Assembly (NCBI RefSeq): GCF_000516985.1
Contig: NW_006917094.1
Coordinates: 4,357,833-4,421,832 of the forward strand
DNA from: Pestalotiopsis fici W106-1
Taxonomy: Eukaryota; Ascomycota; Sordariomycetes; Amphisphaeriales; Sporocadaceae
Length of the DNA stretch: 64,000 bases
Direction: 5' to 3'
Of this stretch, positions 50,790 to 64,000 are shown in pieces. The notes beneath the pieces were generated by a model that worked only from the letters and a program-made list of their open reading frames with translations, was not told the origin of the DNA and did not search any database. Every line of letters begins with the position of its first letter. Within the stretch, counting starts at the first letter, position 1. The position numbers and the translations under genes are program-made.

Positions 50790-53087
50790 CTAGATTGCAT
50801 CCGAGGGAACTCCTCGTTTGCGGTGCTTGCCGGGTAGTTCAACCTCTGGGTGACACACACGATAGTGTCTGGTGAGAGCGTCGGCCCGGCTGAAGGTCTT
50901 CTCCTCGGTGCAAAGATCACAGCGCACCTTCTTCTTGCGGTTGTTGTGGATTGTATCCTCGTGGCGGGTCAGATCGTATGGCCGTGAAAAGACGGTGTTA
51001 CACGGCTTGCCCGTGCTCGGGTTGATACGGTCACACCTGTGAGGGCCCGCCTGGCTGCCCAACAGCGAGTCTGGCACACCCGGCGATGGAGCAACTTGGG
51101 GACGTGTAGCTGCCGTTAGAGCATTGGCTTGGCGGTGGCCCTCGCGCTTGTGCTTCTGCAGGAGCTGTGGTGTCTCGAAACGTAGGGTGCAACCATGGTA
51201 GGTACACGTGTATGTTCCACCATCGGCCATTGTCCTCGCTGGCCTCGATACTGTGCCATCATTGCTAGTAGAGCCATTCGTGTCGGAAGAGCTCATTCGG
51301 GAAAAGCTAGACACCGATGGAGTAATAGCCTGCTGTTGCTGTTGGCGGGGCCGTGAAATGAAGGGATACTGTTGTGGCATCTGCAGATTTGTCGGCATGC
51401 TAAAGTCAAATGCCGTCTGCAGTGGTGTACGCTGCTGTACCTGGGGCTGATGCATCCGGGATTGCGGCTGCTGTTGCTGCTGCTGCTGCTGCGGCTGCAT
51501 TTGTTGGGAAGGTGGCTGTTGATGTGTTTGTTGTTGTTGTTGTTGTTGTTGAGGAACCACCTTGCTCAACTGGTTCAGGTCAAAGTTGTTCGTCTCCTGC
51601 GGAGGAAATAGAGGAAAGTTGGATGCCTCGTCGATTTCAGCGAAGTCCAACATGGCGTCCTTTGGAGAAATAGTACTGGGTGTGCCCTGCTGCTGCCGGT
51701 TGGCACTGCGTGCTAATTGCTCCCTCAGGGCTTTAGCGTCTCGATCTTGCTTTTGTTTCTCTCGCATCTGCTGCGCCGAGTTTAGTCTAATCTGCGGCGC
51801 CGACGACTGCGATGAGAAGTCGTTGTGTGACGGTGCCAGCGGAGAGCCGTGACGAAAAGGCGAGTCGGTGCGTGATGAGCTCGATACTGGTGACTGCGCT
51901 GCGCTCAAGTGCTGGTTGTTGGCAAGTGCAAGACGTTCGGCAAAGACACCATTGTTTGGCGACATGGCTAGCTGCGCTTGCGGCTGTGGCGAAGCCGCGG
52001 TAATGGCAAAGTGCGGGCTGTACAGCTCGTCGCCGTAGACATCTGTCATGGTGCGATCAAGCTTGGGAGGGTTGGCACATCCTGTATCGTAATATGAGCT
52101 CAACTGTTCTTGTAACGCGATCTCTTCGGAGACGATCTCTGCTTGGCCATCACCATGAGCGGCTAGAGAGTCGAGTAATTCTTGGACTATGTGATCATGT
52201 ATGCTTGAAGAAGGCTCACCATTTTTTCGTCTCCTCGTTTCGTCCTCGATGGGCTCGTGGAAGGACGGCGTGGCAGGCTGTGAGTCACCACCCACGGTGC
52301 TGCTCGCCACCGAGGCAGGGTGTGACACATCTGCAGAAGGTGCTAGACCTCGCTCGAACCTCTTTTGGGTGGAACTAGGCTGCTGCGATGACATTGCTGT
52401 CGTCGGAAGACTGTCTGCTGAGAATGACAACATGTCTGGCAGATTTTGAGTCTGCGAGCCCATTCCCTGGACGCTGGTATAGTAATTTTCTGAGCCCATG
52501 GGCTTGCCTAGTGAATACGAGTAGTTGCTCTCGCCTGTGCCGAGGTCGTGGAATGCATCACTCGAGTCGGTAATGGCAATATGTGGATTCGACGTCGAGG
52601 CATTGTACGGCGACGCGGGACCGTTTGAGTTCAGAGACGACAGTGACGACTCGCGGTTGTGTCCTAGACGAGCACCTCTTGGGGTGTAATGGCTGTCGTA
52701 CCACGACGAGGCCTCGGCGGTGGACGGCATCAGGTCTGGTACTTGATTGAGGCCTTGGACGGCTGTGTTGTTGGTGTTCGTGGTAAATAGGTTTGCAGGT
52801 GGGAAGAGCGTATTCGATCTTAATGGGGCGCCGAAGCTCGTCGCAGATTGCAAACGAGGAGTGCTGCTGCTGCTGCTACTGCTGTTGTTGTTGTTGTTGT
52901 TGTTGTTGTTGGTATTGTACCTATTGTACGATGCGAGTGCCGACGCCTCTATGCTGTAAGGGTTATAGTAAATGTTGTTGTTATTGCTGTTGTCGTTGTG
53001 TGAGCCGATACCCTCGTTGAGGACAATGAGACCGGCGGCTCGTGGATAGTTGTGATTATTGTCGTTGTGGTTGTGGGCAAGAATCAT
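50790..53087 (-). CDS. C2H2 zinc-finger transcription factor, Rpn4-like
   Basis: Single-exon nuclear regulator of 765 residues, ATG at 53087. The first 620 residues are low-complexity activation-type sequence, with Asn runs (about residues 60-68), Ser runs and two long Gln/Pro tracts (about 510-550). Three zinc-finger-like units close the protein. The first is CTYHGCTLRF...HKREGH (about 627-651). The second is CDRINPSTGKPCNTVFSRPY, ending HEDTIH (about 683-712). The third is CDLCTEEKTFSRADALTRHY, ending CH (about 722-745), followed by a basic tail. The FSRPYDLTRHEDTIH core resembles Rpn4, the activator of proteasome genes, and similar fungal proteins carry that name. Orthology is inferred from the finger region only. 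Rpn4 is itself short-lived in yeast; no degron can be confirmed here. Confidence 0.75.
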   Translation of the reverse strand: MILAHNHNDNNHNYPRAAGLIVLNEGIGSHNDNSNNNNIYYNPYSIEASALASYNRYNTNNNNNNNNNSSSSSSSTPRLQSATSFGAPLRSNTLFPPANLFTTNTNNTAVQGLNQVPDLMPSTAEASSWYDSHYTPRGARLGHNRESSLSSLNSNGPASPYNASTSNPHIAITDSSDAFHDLGTGESNYSYSLGKPMGSENYYTSVQGMGSQTQNLPDMLSFSADSLPTTAMSSQQPSSTQKRFERGLAPSADVSHPASVASSTVGGDSQPATPSFHEPIEDETRRRKNGEPSSSIHDHIVQELLDSLAAHGDGQAEIVSEEIALQEQLSSYYDTGCANPPKLDRTMTDVYGDELYSPHFAITAASPQPQAQLAMSPNNGVFAERLALANNQHLSAAQSPVSSSSRTDSPFRHGSPLAPSHNDFSSQSSAPQIRLNSAQQMREKQKQDRDAKALREQLARSANRQQQGTPSTISPKDAMLDFAEIDEASNFPLFPPQETNNFDLNQLSKVVPQQQQQQQQTHQQPPSQQMQPQQQQQQQQPQSRMHQPQVQQRTPLQTAFDFSMPTNLQMPQQYPFISRPRQQQQQAITPSVSSFSRMSSSDTNGSTSNDGTVSRPARTMADGGTYTCTYHGCTLRFETPQLLQKHKREGHRQANALTAATRPQVAPSPGVPDSLLGSQAGPHRCDRINPSTGKPCNTVFSRPYDLTRHEDTIHNNRKKKVRCDLCTEEKTFSRADALTRHYRVCHPEVELPGKHRKRGVPSDAI
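52860..52913. repeat. Trinucleotide repeat encoding a Ser-Asn tract
   Basis: (TGC)n followed by (TGT)n on the plus strand, read as consecutive Asn then Ser codons in the Rpn4-like protein. A second block (about 51470-51550) encodes the Gln tracts. Such codon repeats expand and contract easily, so the tract length may vary between strains. Confidence 0.8.
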
Positions 53088-56000
53088 CTTGTGTTGGAGG
53101 GGGAAAATAAAAAGATGATGATGTCTTTGATGGGAGAAAAGAATAAAAGATTAGTGTAGTAAGTGATGGTGTAAGTTGTAGAAGTCCAAGAAGTGGGGCT
53201 GGGCGTGGGGTGGCGAGATGGGAGGATACTTTATAGTCGATTCTACTCGAGAGCCCAGGGAAGAGGGAGATTTGGGGGGGGTGTGTGCAGATCCGCCTTT
53301 TTCCCACGGCAAAGCGCATGGACTTGTAATGCTTTTTTTTTTTTCCCTCCCTCCCGGGTGACTTGTTCTGTGTCCTTCCCACCCACCTATCCCCCTAGGT
53401 TTTTGCACAGCCGGACTACATACATTAAGACCGAGAAAACCGTTGAATGAGTTATTAGCAAATCCTTGTTCTTGGAAACCCTTGGAAAGTCGAGTCTGAA
53501 AGACTTTACTGATTACCTAAAAGCTCCCTTATGGGGGCTCCCTCGGCCCTTTCACCATCCGGTCATGTGGTCTCTTCTTCTTTTTCTTCTCTCTCTTTCT
53601 CTCTTCATTGATTGATTAATTGATTGGCAAATGTGCGAGGTGTCTTTGTTTTTGGCTCTGCTGCTGTTACTACGATGATTACTAACGCACTATATGCCAC
53701 TGTTTCTATCGTGATCATGATACGATGTAGCAATGGTATGATGACAAAACGACATCGAACAGTAATCCATGGATGGCCCGTGCCAGAACACAGCGACGCA
53801 TGATGCATTTCACGCTACAAATAAATATAGCAGCAGTAAATGTACGCAAGCCATGATACTGCGAAGTGCTTTCCGGTGCATTCCGATCGGCTTATTGGGT
53901 TTTTAGTGACCTGCGTCCCAAATGACTGACTCTCTGTTGCTTTTCTCCGTGGTCAATAAGCTTGGCTTGAGCCCAGAAGGGTGTGGGACGGAGAGGGCGT
54001 GAAGAAGGGGACGAAGACCGGAAAAAAAAAAATGACGTAGTTGGATGGACATGGGTAGTACACCCAGTGTGTGCACCCACCATTGGGAACCCTCGCGACG
54101 GTGGACGGACGACCAGTCTCAAGCTTGCAAAGCTGGGGCTTGATGATGTCTGATTAGCTACCTTAGTACCTATGGCTGCAGTGCGACGTAACACTCCAGC
54201 ATCTACACGGTGTGCAGGTACATCATCGCCTACATCACTACACCTCTGTGGATAATGTATGTAGTGAGGGGCATAGAAACCTTGTTCCGCGTGCCCTGCC
54301 TGGGCCCCCGGGCCCTTCTTGGACCCTGAATCCGAACGTGGTAACGAGGAGAAAAATTTTATGCTTCTTCTCCCACTTCCGCTTTCGCCGATAAATGTAT
54401 GCAGGCAGGTAGGTGGATGAATGCATTCACATACTGTAGTACTATCTTGCCCAGAGGTTTCCGGGTCTCCACCCAGCGCCGGAGGACTATTGCTTGATTG
54501 GAAAAAGATGAAAGCAAAAAACTTGGTCATACAAGTTTCCTCGAGTTGCTAGCTAGGCTTTGCAAACCCTCCCAACATTACAAGGTAGGTAGCGAATCTC
54601 GTATACCTTGGAGGAGGTCAAGCGAGTGAGCTCTTCCTGACGCGAATAGACTGTGGATATCTACATGCTGTGCAGGTAGGTAGGGCGACGCACTTGACGC
54701 ATCGTATACAAGGCAGCTGATTAATGCCCAGCGAATTTAATGTCATGTCTACCTTATCTACCAACCAACTAGTGCACGTAGACCTGCCTGCCGTTCCTGA
54801 GTTCCAGTCACCACCGCCGCCCCTGGCCATGATTGACTGAGCCCCGAGTTCGAGCCTGGACTCCTGGTTGGGCGGGGGGGAGACATTGTGGATTGGGATT
54901 GGGATACGTATACACAAGAGCTGGAGATCGTGTGCCCCCAGTCACTGTCTCTGCCATCGAAGCCCTGCGATCTCATTACTAGTGCCGGCCCCGTAAGCCG
55001 CGGACTTGGATTTGCTGGTTTTGGCTCTGGTCGCGTCGATCATCCATCGCCCTCGTAAATCGATGCAATTGCGGGAATGCTCTACTAGAGTCTAGACACT
55101 GCTTCCATTGCCCTCCTGCTGGGAGCCAGGAGCACTCTCGCTCTCCAAGCTACTACGTATGTGTATCTATCTCTACACAGAATTTCCCAATGCACTGCCA
55201 CACACCATACGCACACCACCAGGCGACCCGCCACAGACAGCCAGAACAGCATGAAACCCATCCATCCTCGCTCGCCAAACTCGCTATAATATACAAGCCA
55301 CATTTGGCCTGTTTGTAGCGTACCTAGTGCAGGTTAGGCAATGTGAGTCTGGAACTGCCACCCTTGTTCTTTGTTCTCCGACTTTCCGAACTCGAGTCTG
55401 GTGCTCAACCCTCAGTCGGGTCGACACGTATTGACCAACTTATACGGTAGTCACATGAGCACTTGTTTTTTTTTTTTTTGTGTTGAAATCCGTGACTCTG
55501 GCGGGGATGGGGTCCAGGGGAAAATGGAAGCCTATCCCCATTCCCATGCCAAAACGAGGGTCTGTCTAACCATAGTAGCTATGTAGCACGAGGCATGTAG
55601 TATATTCTAGGTAGTCTACGGCGCTTTGTAGAGGTGCCTTACATAACCCAAAGGCGTCTACTGGTCTGTCCGGGGCCAGCCCATTAAGGTACCACGCATC
55701 AAACAAGGCCTCCCCCGCCAAGGACGGGAATACCGCAAAAGTGCAGCTCTCAGCCACAACCCCTCATTAGGCAGTTATATCCCAGAGTTCATTCTATGAG
55801 TGCGGTAGTACCCGACATGGGAAACCCAAAAGTAGCTTAACTGTACATTATTGAAGATTACTCACGACTGACTCACTGCACATCCCCAGACGGCAAAGAC
55901 GCTCTGCAAAGCCAACATGATCTAATAATTTACCTACCAAATTAGACATTACAGAGTGTGGTAAGCAATATACATACCTCGCATGCTTGGTGCACACACT

Positions 56001-59000
56001 AGATGCAACGCTATAGTTAAGGTAGATAGATCATGCACCTCGTCCCAACGATACCCGCTACCGTTGATTTTGGCTTTGATTGTTTTTGTTTTTTTGTTTT
56101 CTTAAAAAGCCCTCTTAACTATGATGACTCCTTCAAGTGTTGTGACCCCGTTCAGCTGACATCCACACGCAAATGGATCTCTTGAGTCTACGCCGGGAAG
56201 ATTCATGCCGATGATGTTGTCGTCCTGGCGTGACGCTGCTGCTAGCTATTGGTCATTGTGGGCAGTCAAACCACAAAGTCAGGTTACATTGCCCATGGAA
56301 ATCTTTATTTCTCCGTGTTTGCTTGTTCGCAGCCACCGGTCTGTTGAGAAAGAAAAGAAAAAGAAAGGCATTCTCATAAGCACTTCCAACATACATCAGC
56401 CCAGACGCGCAAAATCTCAAATGTCCATAGGTAGCAATGGGATACCACATACCTGGAATTGGACATTGCGCCAAGGAGCCCCCAGGTCGGGTTGGCGGAA
56501 GTGCATTAGCGGCGGGGGTACCGGCAGCACAGGCAAGAGTGTATGCTGTCTCTCCCCTCGAGATTGCTACATAGTATCTCCCATGATTTGCCAGGAGGGC
56601 TCGGGTTCGCATTAGCTGCAGGCTGACCTGACTGACCTCGGCCCAGGGTCCGGCCAGTTGCCAGTCCACGCTTGTGTGGCTTGTTTCTGTACGGCAAGAA
56701 TTTTCTTGTGTACAGACGACGTTCCATTTCCATTCGCGGAATTGTCATACGGATGCCGAAGAGAGCGAGCAAGGGTTGTAAAGACGACTGCCGGCTGAGC
56801 GGAATCGCTGTCGGCGTTAGTGTTGAGTCATGTATACTCTTCAGGCAAGTGGATATGTGATTACAGTAACTCCTCGGACGCGACACCTAATACCCGACCG
56901 ACGCATCCATACCTATACTGTCGCATTTACTCATCAGCCGGAAGTTCCATATCACATACTGCATACTGCTCCTCGTCCAAAGGTCCAGCCACTAAAATCA
57001 GACTAGAAATTTGCTGCCTGTATCGTCTCCGGGTCGGCAAGTGAGTAATCAACCGTGTATGTATCTAGCTACCCTTTTGCTCCAAACCAGGACATCCGAC
57101 TTTCGGTCAACACAAAGGGAAAGAAGAGTTTGGGCCGTTCTAATCCTGCCTGGCCCGAGGAGAAGTTGAAGGAAAGTTGTCTCGGATGACAAAGCTGGGC
57201 TTGGTAGGCTTGGTAGGCTTGGTAGCAGCTTTACGGAATACCTTGCTACATGCCTCTAGTGTAGATATTCTGATGGGCGGGACCTGCGACGACGGGCTGA
57301 GCGACGGGCGGCCCCGGAGAATGGGAATTTGGGGAGAGGCCAAGCGAGAGCACTGGAGCGCGAGGGCGGGAACTCGGGGAGTGGTGGGGCGGGCAGGTTC
57401 GGTTTGGTTCTGTCCACTGATGATTAGGTATTTTGCCAGTCTCAACACTGGGTACGTAGTACATATTCCGTGTACCCAACATGCTTTGTTAGTAATCGTG
57501 CGGCAATGGCAGCGGAGTGGCTGTGCCGCACACAACAACGTGGGATGATGATCGGCCTTTCCGCAACTTGTCCATTCATTCTCTCTTCTGAGCAGTACCT
57601 AGCAGCTAGCTAGCTTGATTCACTCTTTTCTTTTCTTTTTCCCCTCCCCCTCCCATGCGTCTTACCCCTTGCATGCCCCATTGCCATGTATCTGATAAGA
57701 TCTAGGCCATTATATTCTTTGCTCTGGATAGGTCGATTGCTGCAGCTGACCAATAGTGTATAGAGGTATGTAGGTCTATGTGCGGACTGCAGCTGTTCTT
57801 GTCCAAACCAGTCCAGACCCGGCGGCGTCATTTTGCAGTGACTTGAGCGAGCGAAGTAGCGAGCAAACCGAGGAATAATGTTGACCCAGTACGGAATTCC
57901 AAATATAGTGCCTACGTATTTGGAATACCTTCACTGCATAGTATACGTACATTGCCCAGATCTCGCACAACCAGTAGGCGAGTGCGGAGCGAGCACATTA
58001 CACACTCTTGTGTGACTGAATGATCTCTCTACGTATCGGACGCTTCCGACATGGGGAGGCAGAGAAGACATATCCTGCCAAGGGCATAGCAGCATCTCGA
58101 TGAGCTCCTTTGGGCTGGTGCTGAACACCCTTCGAGGTTGGAGGTAGCCAACGTGAGCGAAGAAGAGCATCGCCCTAGATAGATTCTTGAATGAGTCCAC
58201 AGATTTGTCTCCCTGCCCTTTTTTTTTCTCCCCCTTTTGCGCTCTTCGGCAGCGGCACATCTACGGGAACGCTTGTCACTGGGTGTATGCACGTCTAAAT
58301 TGTGGGGCCACTTTGCCATCTCTGCAAGATGCGACCGACTGGAGGCCAATGAATGCCACTTGTTCAGCGTCGTCGACAGAGAACACAGCCACACTTGTAC
58401 CCGTGATGCATGACTACCATAACATCAAAACCAATATACCGTGATGACTAACCTTCAATGAATGTCGCCACTGTTGACTCCCCTGGCTGGAAATCTCAAT
58501 TCTATATGCGTTTGCCGGGTTGGCTAGGACCTACATACCAACTAGTAGTGTGGCGCACACTCGATATCAAGCAAGACGCTATCTTGATTGGATTCATGTA
58601 AACGCTGCTTCTACAACCGGCCAGGGCCATGTTTGGGGAGAACGGCGAGATTCTGTTGGTCCAGGATCGAGATCTGCACACCATAGAACTGAGCAACAAC
58701 ATGTGCTGTCCATCTTTGAACGACATTCAGTATTGTATGCATCGTCTCTTGACGGCTGAGTTGACTTTAGCCCACGCCGCCTTCACTTTACACCATGCAC
58801 TCGCAACACATCCAGCTGCCTGCTCGGCTGGGAAATACATGGGGTGACGAGGCTTTTGCCCCCTATACTTGGCATTGCAGATTTCCATCTGTGCAACCCG
58901 CACCATGTGTTGGTGTCTTGTGGTTCCAGTTACGCTGATACATGGAATGGTTTGCTCCGGGTTGACAATCCAGGTACTTCAACCATGAGTCCTTGTCCGG

Positions 59001-61592
59001 AGGCCTCTTCTCGTCGTCGAGCCAGTGGTGGCTGCATTATACCTCGCTGGATGATGGTCGATGAAGGGGGAATCCAGACTAGTGTGTGTAACTTTTTGGA
59101 TTTACCATCTGACGTATCGAGATTTGATAGTTTGGTTTTACGCATTCCTTCCTTGGTGTATAGAGGAAACAATCTTCTTCATCAGAAGCCCACCTCCATC
59201 TTACTAAAAGTCAACACCTGTGATGGCAATTCCACGAGCTTTCCATTGTGCCTTCTCGAGACTGGCGTTAATCAGCCGGCGAGGTCATTCTTCATGTGCC
59301 AATGAGCTCCATGTACTTGCTAACGACTCGTAATATCGAAAAAGGTGCCCTCTGCTGTGATGTCCAGCCAGCACTGACTGCAAGTCTCCGTCCCATGTGT
59401 ATGGTCTTATACCACCAGCATTGTTGATTAAATAAATGAACCTTAGATGCTCAGGTCAGCTCCATCATGACTGTCAACTCTCGCATTACTTTCGTGAATA
59501 CGCATAGAACAAACCCGGTTGGTCATATAGTCAACTGCCTTCAGATATATGGGGGAAAGACGAGACAAGATTCGGATCCTCATGTAAACGCTGGCCAGGT
59601 CCTTCCCACTTCAAATGTTTTCGTCACCGTGGGTTTGGTTGTACGACGTGTACCTCCAATGCTCTTCTCAGGTTGTAAAGGCCGCTGGCTTTCTTTGTTG
59701 ATCATCCGCTGCATCCTTTGCCCGATAATCAAAGGACGAGGCAGTATCACCAGGCCTGCGTCTAGTCGCTTCGGACATCGCGCGCGCAAGGGCAAATCAT
59801 CACATGAAGGACAGGCGACTCGCTCATTAAGTCCAGGGAAGTTTACCAGCAAAGCCAGGTTGGAACCAAGCACCATCCTGCGATTTCGCCGAGCCAACTC
59901 GATCTAATTACAAGGAAAAGAGTTCACCAAACCCCGATATACCTGTTGACTGCTTGATCCATGGAGCTGTAGTATTCTGTTGGTGATAATATACAGCTAA
60001 TGAAATGCCAATGAATAAAAATACCGCAACGGTGGAATGGCATATTTTCATATACAGCAGCTTGAATTTTGAACAAACCTCGAATGAAAACAAGTAAGAT
60101 CACATCACAAACAGCCGCGTCTGTACATAATACTCACGTTGTTTGTTCAGTAGCACGGCCCATGTCAAGTATCAGATCTCCTCGGACAAGCATGCGATTA
60201 TATTCCTGGTAGCATCGACCTACTCTTTGATCATGACCCGTGATCTATCATCAATCTCGGAGATGACGTGACATGAAGACGGCCGACCTCGTGATCGCTT
60301 CACGATGACTTCGGTTCCAGGACCGGAGACATACATTCGCTCTCACGTGTTTTTTGAAACTTCTCTTCCCATGGTCAAAGGTACGCAGACAATACGTTGC
60401 GCCTCAATGCCGGGTGCTTACCGATGATCTTTAAGCACGGTGACATTTGCTCTAATGATTCGACGAGCCACCTTTAATGAGTACGAAACATATTCACGGT
60501 CGGTGCAAAGACTGGCCGATTGTTACCGTGGAAAAAAATACTAGACCTAAAATATTTCGTCATTTTTCATCTCCAGCATATTAAAAGCAAAGCGTCACAC
60601 GCTGACGATGGTGCGTCCACATTCAGCAACAAGCAAGAGTCAATAACCCAAGTCAACCAATACGGACATGTTTCTCATGACTTGTCTTTGCAAGGACGTG
60701 TGTATGCTTGGCCTCGCAAGCGTATGACCTGAGCCGTCATAGTAACCCGTGAGAAAAATACTTGCAAAGAGGCACATTCAACCCAAGTGACACCAATCTG
60801 GGATTGGGGGCTCAACAAAGTGCACACGATGTAAGAAGTTGAGCAGTTGCAACGTGCGGCACCACGACGGAGACGAGATACCACCTACGTCTCCTAAAGG
60901 AACCATAGCATTCAAGCTTTATCTAGGTGAATATATTACGAGAACAAACTTGAGTGATTTTGATTGCCAAAGCGAGACATTGTTTCTTGCAGCACCAAAG
61001 AAGAAAGAATAGCCCGAGAACCATAACACATTTCATATCTACTGATCAGATTATATCAAGCCTCAAGTACTATGCTTGGAGGAGAGGTCCAAGAGAAGCC
61101 AGGGAATTGCAAGGCTAGACTTGTGATTTAGAATGACGCGGACGCGTCCAGATCTAGACTCGAGACACAGACGCGACCAAGATCACAACACAGCCAGTTG
61201 GTCGACATGCCTGTACGTATGCTACGCCAAAGAGCCAGGGGGAAAAAAAAGAAGAAAAAATTTGCACACCATTACGTTCATCCCCAGCCAGCTAGATAGA
61301 CAGGCAATTGTACGGCATCATCACATGGCAAAAAGATTGGACAAGTTGGTTGGTTTGTTCTCAAATGTCATTTGTCGGATTGATTATGCCTCGTCGGACA
61401 ATCCTTATAGTTGACCCCCTTTCCCTGTATGGTACATTGATTTCAGAACACCCAAAAGCAGAACCCAATCCCATGATTCATCATGACCAGTCACTTATGT
61501 TGATGAAGTGTGACACCTTCGCGCAAGAAATGACATCGTAACAGACGTGAAACCACAAAACCAATAGACACCGTTCGACAATGTGCAAACGC
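53088..61592. other. 8.5-kb stretch without a recognisable gene
   Basis: Normal base composition, no RIP signature. Frames are short, start poorly and match nothing I know. Scattered features: poly-A/T runs (53334-53344, 54022-54032, 55469-55480), a triple repeat of CTTGGTAGG (57198-57224) and many TAGGTAG/TACCTA motifs. The left 1 kb must carry the Rpn4-like promoter, and the right end the H4 3' UTR. It may hold long non-coding RNA or short unrecognised genes; the sequence alone does not show any. Confidence 0.4.
57198..57224. repeat. Three tandem CTTGGTAGG units
   Basis: Nine-base unit repeated three times within otherwise unique DNA. No coding or regulatory context recognised. Confidence 0.7.
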
Positions 61593-62148
<556 letters not shown>

Positions 62149-64000
62149 TTTGTATGTGGGAAAAAAAGAGAGTTGTGGGGTTTTGGGGGGTGGAAGGGAT
62201 TGAGGCTGAAATTGTACGCTTTTGGGATGGAAAGTCGTCTGTTAGATGCAATGGGAGAAAGGCAGTTGAACGTGGGGAACTCGACGTGTTTAAGTATCGG
62301 CAGGCTGAGCGGCAGGTTCAAATCGAATCAGCCCGGATGTGGAGCTGCGGGAATCCACGCTAGTGCAGCAAAGCGCAGACAAGTGGCAGCATCTAGGTAC
62401 CCACCACCCATAAGAGACGCGTTCCAAATGCTCCAAATCGGGAATGACAAGGGGGGAACAAAAATAATAACCATCATCAGTCGAGTTCGATTTTCATCAT
62501 GTGGTCAAGGATGGTGGATAAGGAGGGGAGAAATTAAAAAAAAAAAGACATACACACACACACTGACATACACAAACAAAGAGTGGATGCCACATAGCCA
62601 AGGACCCAGCCAACCAAGGCATTTGATTTGACCATTATTCAAACTTGGTCTCTGGGACTTTATCTGGGAGCCGATTTTTACTATTTGGCACCATTTCCTA
62701 TCTTCCAAGAGCTTGAATCGCAAGCACATCAATCATGTACGTAGTAGTAGTAGTAGCGGTACTCTAGTCAGCACAGTATGAAGTCTTGCTTAGCCGTCTT
62801 CACCAGGCAGCAGCAGCACCAGGCATTTCGCCTATCCAAAACTCTATTCCAACCTGAGGCTATCCACATCTGGGTTTTGGACGTTGAGTATTCAGCCAAT
62901 CACCCACTTGCGTGATTGCTCTCGTGTGCCCCCTCCATACAGTATCCGTGATCTTACATCACTCATTCCATGGTCCATCATTTAATGCTTGATGCATGCA
63001 CGTACGTAGTACGTTGTATCGATGGTTAACACAAACTAGTGATGATGCCGCCCGCAAGTGGCAAACTTGGAGTTGAATATCCGGGGAAGTTGTGTGTAGT
63101 CATAATTTCCATGCTTTCCCGTCACACATGATTTTCCACACAACATGCGTACTTATTTGTAGTCTGATTACTTTTTTAGAGTCCAAGGTGTATATCCATC
63201 ATTTGCAACTTTTCGGTTATCATGTTTATTTGTGAGGCATTACGTGTCTATGCAATGACACTTTTCATGTCCCCAGCCTCATGTACCTTGGCTGCCCAGT
63301 TTAAATTCAGACAAGGAAGGATATGTATGATTCACCCATAAAAAGATGTTAGCAAGGGAGCTTTCTTACAAATGGACAAATTCAAACACCAAGATTAATT
63401 AATTTAAGAAATATAAATAATAGGCAGCCTCACCACTACTCAGCTAATGTACGTATTTATGGATGTAGACATATTTCAACGGTCGGGATCGGCTTCCCGG
63501 CTTTTACCCAATCTTAGGCTCTTTTCCCCGGAGGATCCATCGGTGCTATGCCCGATCCAAGTTTCGAGGAAACACAAAAAAAAAAACAAAAAAACAATAC
63601 ATCTCAGCAGGCTAGATTTTAATATCACTGATTCCGGAGAGGCGAATCTTCATGGATCGCATAGGGCGCCCATGGGTGCCTTGCATTTAGTTTATTTTAT
63701 TGGGCCAATCACAAAAATCACAAGGCTTCGATAGGTTTCGGGTTCCACTTGACGTGACTTTTGCTGGATGTTCGAATGTACTTTTTTCTTCTTCCCTCTC
63801 TCTCTCTCTTTCCTTGTGTGTTAAAGTGCCCAGGTGAATGCTAGCTTACTAATAAGTAGGTACGTATGTACATTATAATATCAATAATTTATTTTATTTT
63901 AATTCGCTTTACCAGTGAAAGGACGCGCATTAAGAAAAGATCGAAAGACAATCTAAGAGGGGCGCCCGGGTCCTGGGTACACTAGCGCTTGTCCCCCCTC
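62149..64000. other. H4 upstream region to window end
   Basis: Contains the H4 promoter, with a G-rich tract just upstream of the start (GGGGTTTTGGGGGGTGG, 62176-62192), a GTAGTAGTAGTAGTA repeat (about 62741-62755) and a CT tract (about 63798-63809). No H3 or other gene is recognised. The last 150 bp are cut by the window edge. Confidence 0.45.

Noticed and set aside
55085..60093. Short frames of 60-150 codons as genes
   Set aside because: None has a family match, conserved motif, signal peptide or consistent splice sites. Composition looks non-coding on both strands.

Overview
The window is nuclear DNA of a filamentous ascomycete. Genes carry short introns (about 50-120 bp) with GT-AG borders and CTAAC-type branch sites. 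It holds a five-domain AROM protein, a fungal rhomboid, fungal-type MFS permeases and a histone H4 gene with two introns. A 20-kb AT-rich block has the CpA-to-TpA decay typical of RIP (repeat-induced point mutation). This fits Pezizomycotina, probably Sordariomycetes and perhaps Hypocreales. The species cannot be named from the sequence.

Left gene region (0.2-13 kb): a cytochrome P450 (-), the orphan C-terminus of a fungal transcription factor (-), a glutathione S-transferase (+), a stand-alone ATP-grasp ligase (-), a monocarboxylate-type MFS permease (+) and a Dal5-type MFS permease (-). Oxidase, GST, ATP-grasp ligase and transporter side by side could be a small uncharacterised biosynthetic or detoxification cluster. 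No PKS, NRPS or terpene cyclase is visible.

RIP block (about 14.0-34.0 kb): no living gene, but a readable nest of dead elements. The host layer is a Helitron relic on the minus strand: a hairpin and CTAG end at 14020, helicase at about 24.5-25.9 kb and Rep at about 27.6-28.6 kb. A Ty3/gypsy chromovirus (14536-22087) with two 517-bp LTRs and a TATAC target duplication sits inside it. A young solo LTR (26458-27085, duplication TCTTA) splits the Helitron Rep from its helicase. After a 100-N gap (29864-29963) comes a gag-only LTR element (30833-33858), itself interrupted by a second copy of the same solo LTR (32686-33314, duplication TTAAA).

Right gene region (34-64 kb): a rhomboid membrane protein (-) whose stop codon lies at the edge of the RIP block; an intron-rich DHA1-type MFS exporter (-) with a possible 2-nt microexon; the AROM gene (+), which performs five consecutive shikimate-pathway steps; an Rpn4-like C2H2 regulator (-); 8.5 kb without a recognisable gene; and a histone H4 gene (-) with no H3 partner within 1.8 kb upstream.

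Exon borders were assigned by eye from splice signals, reading frame and family alignment from memory. No database search was possible.
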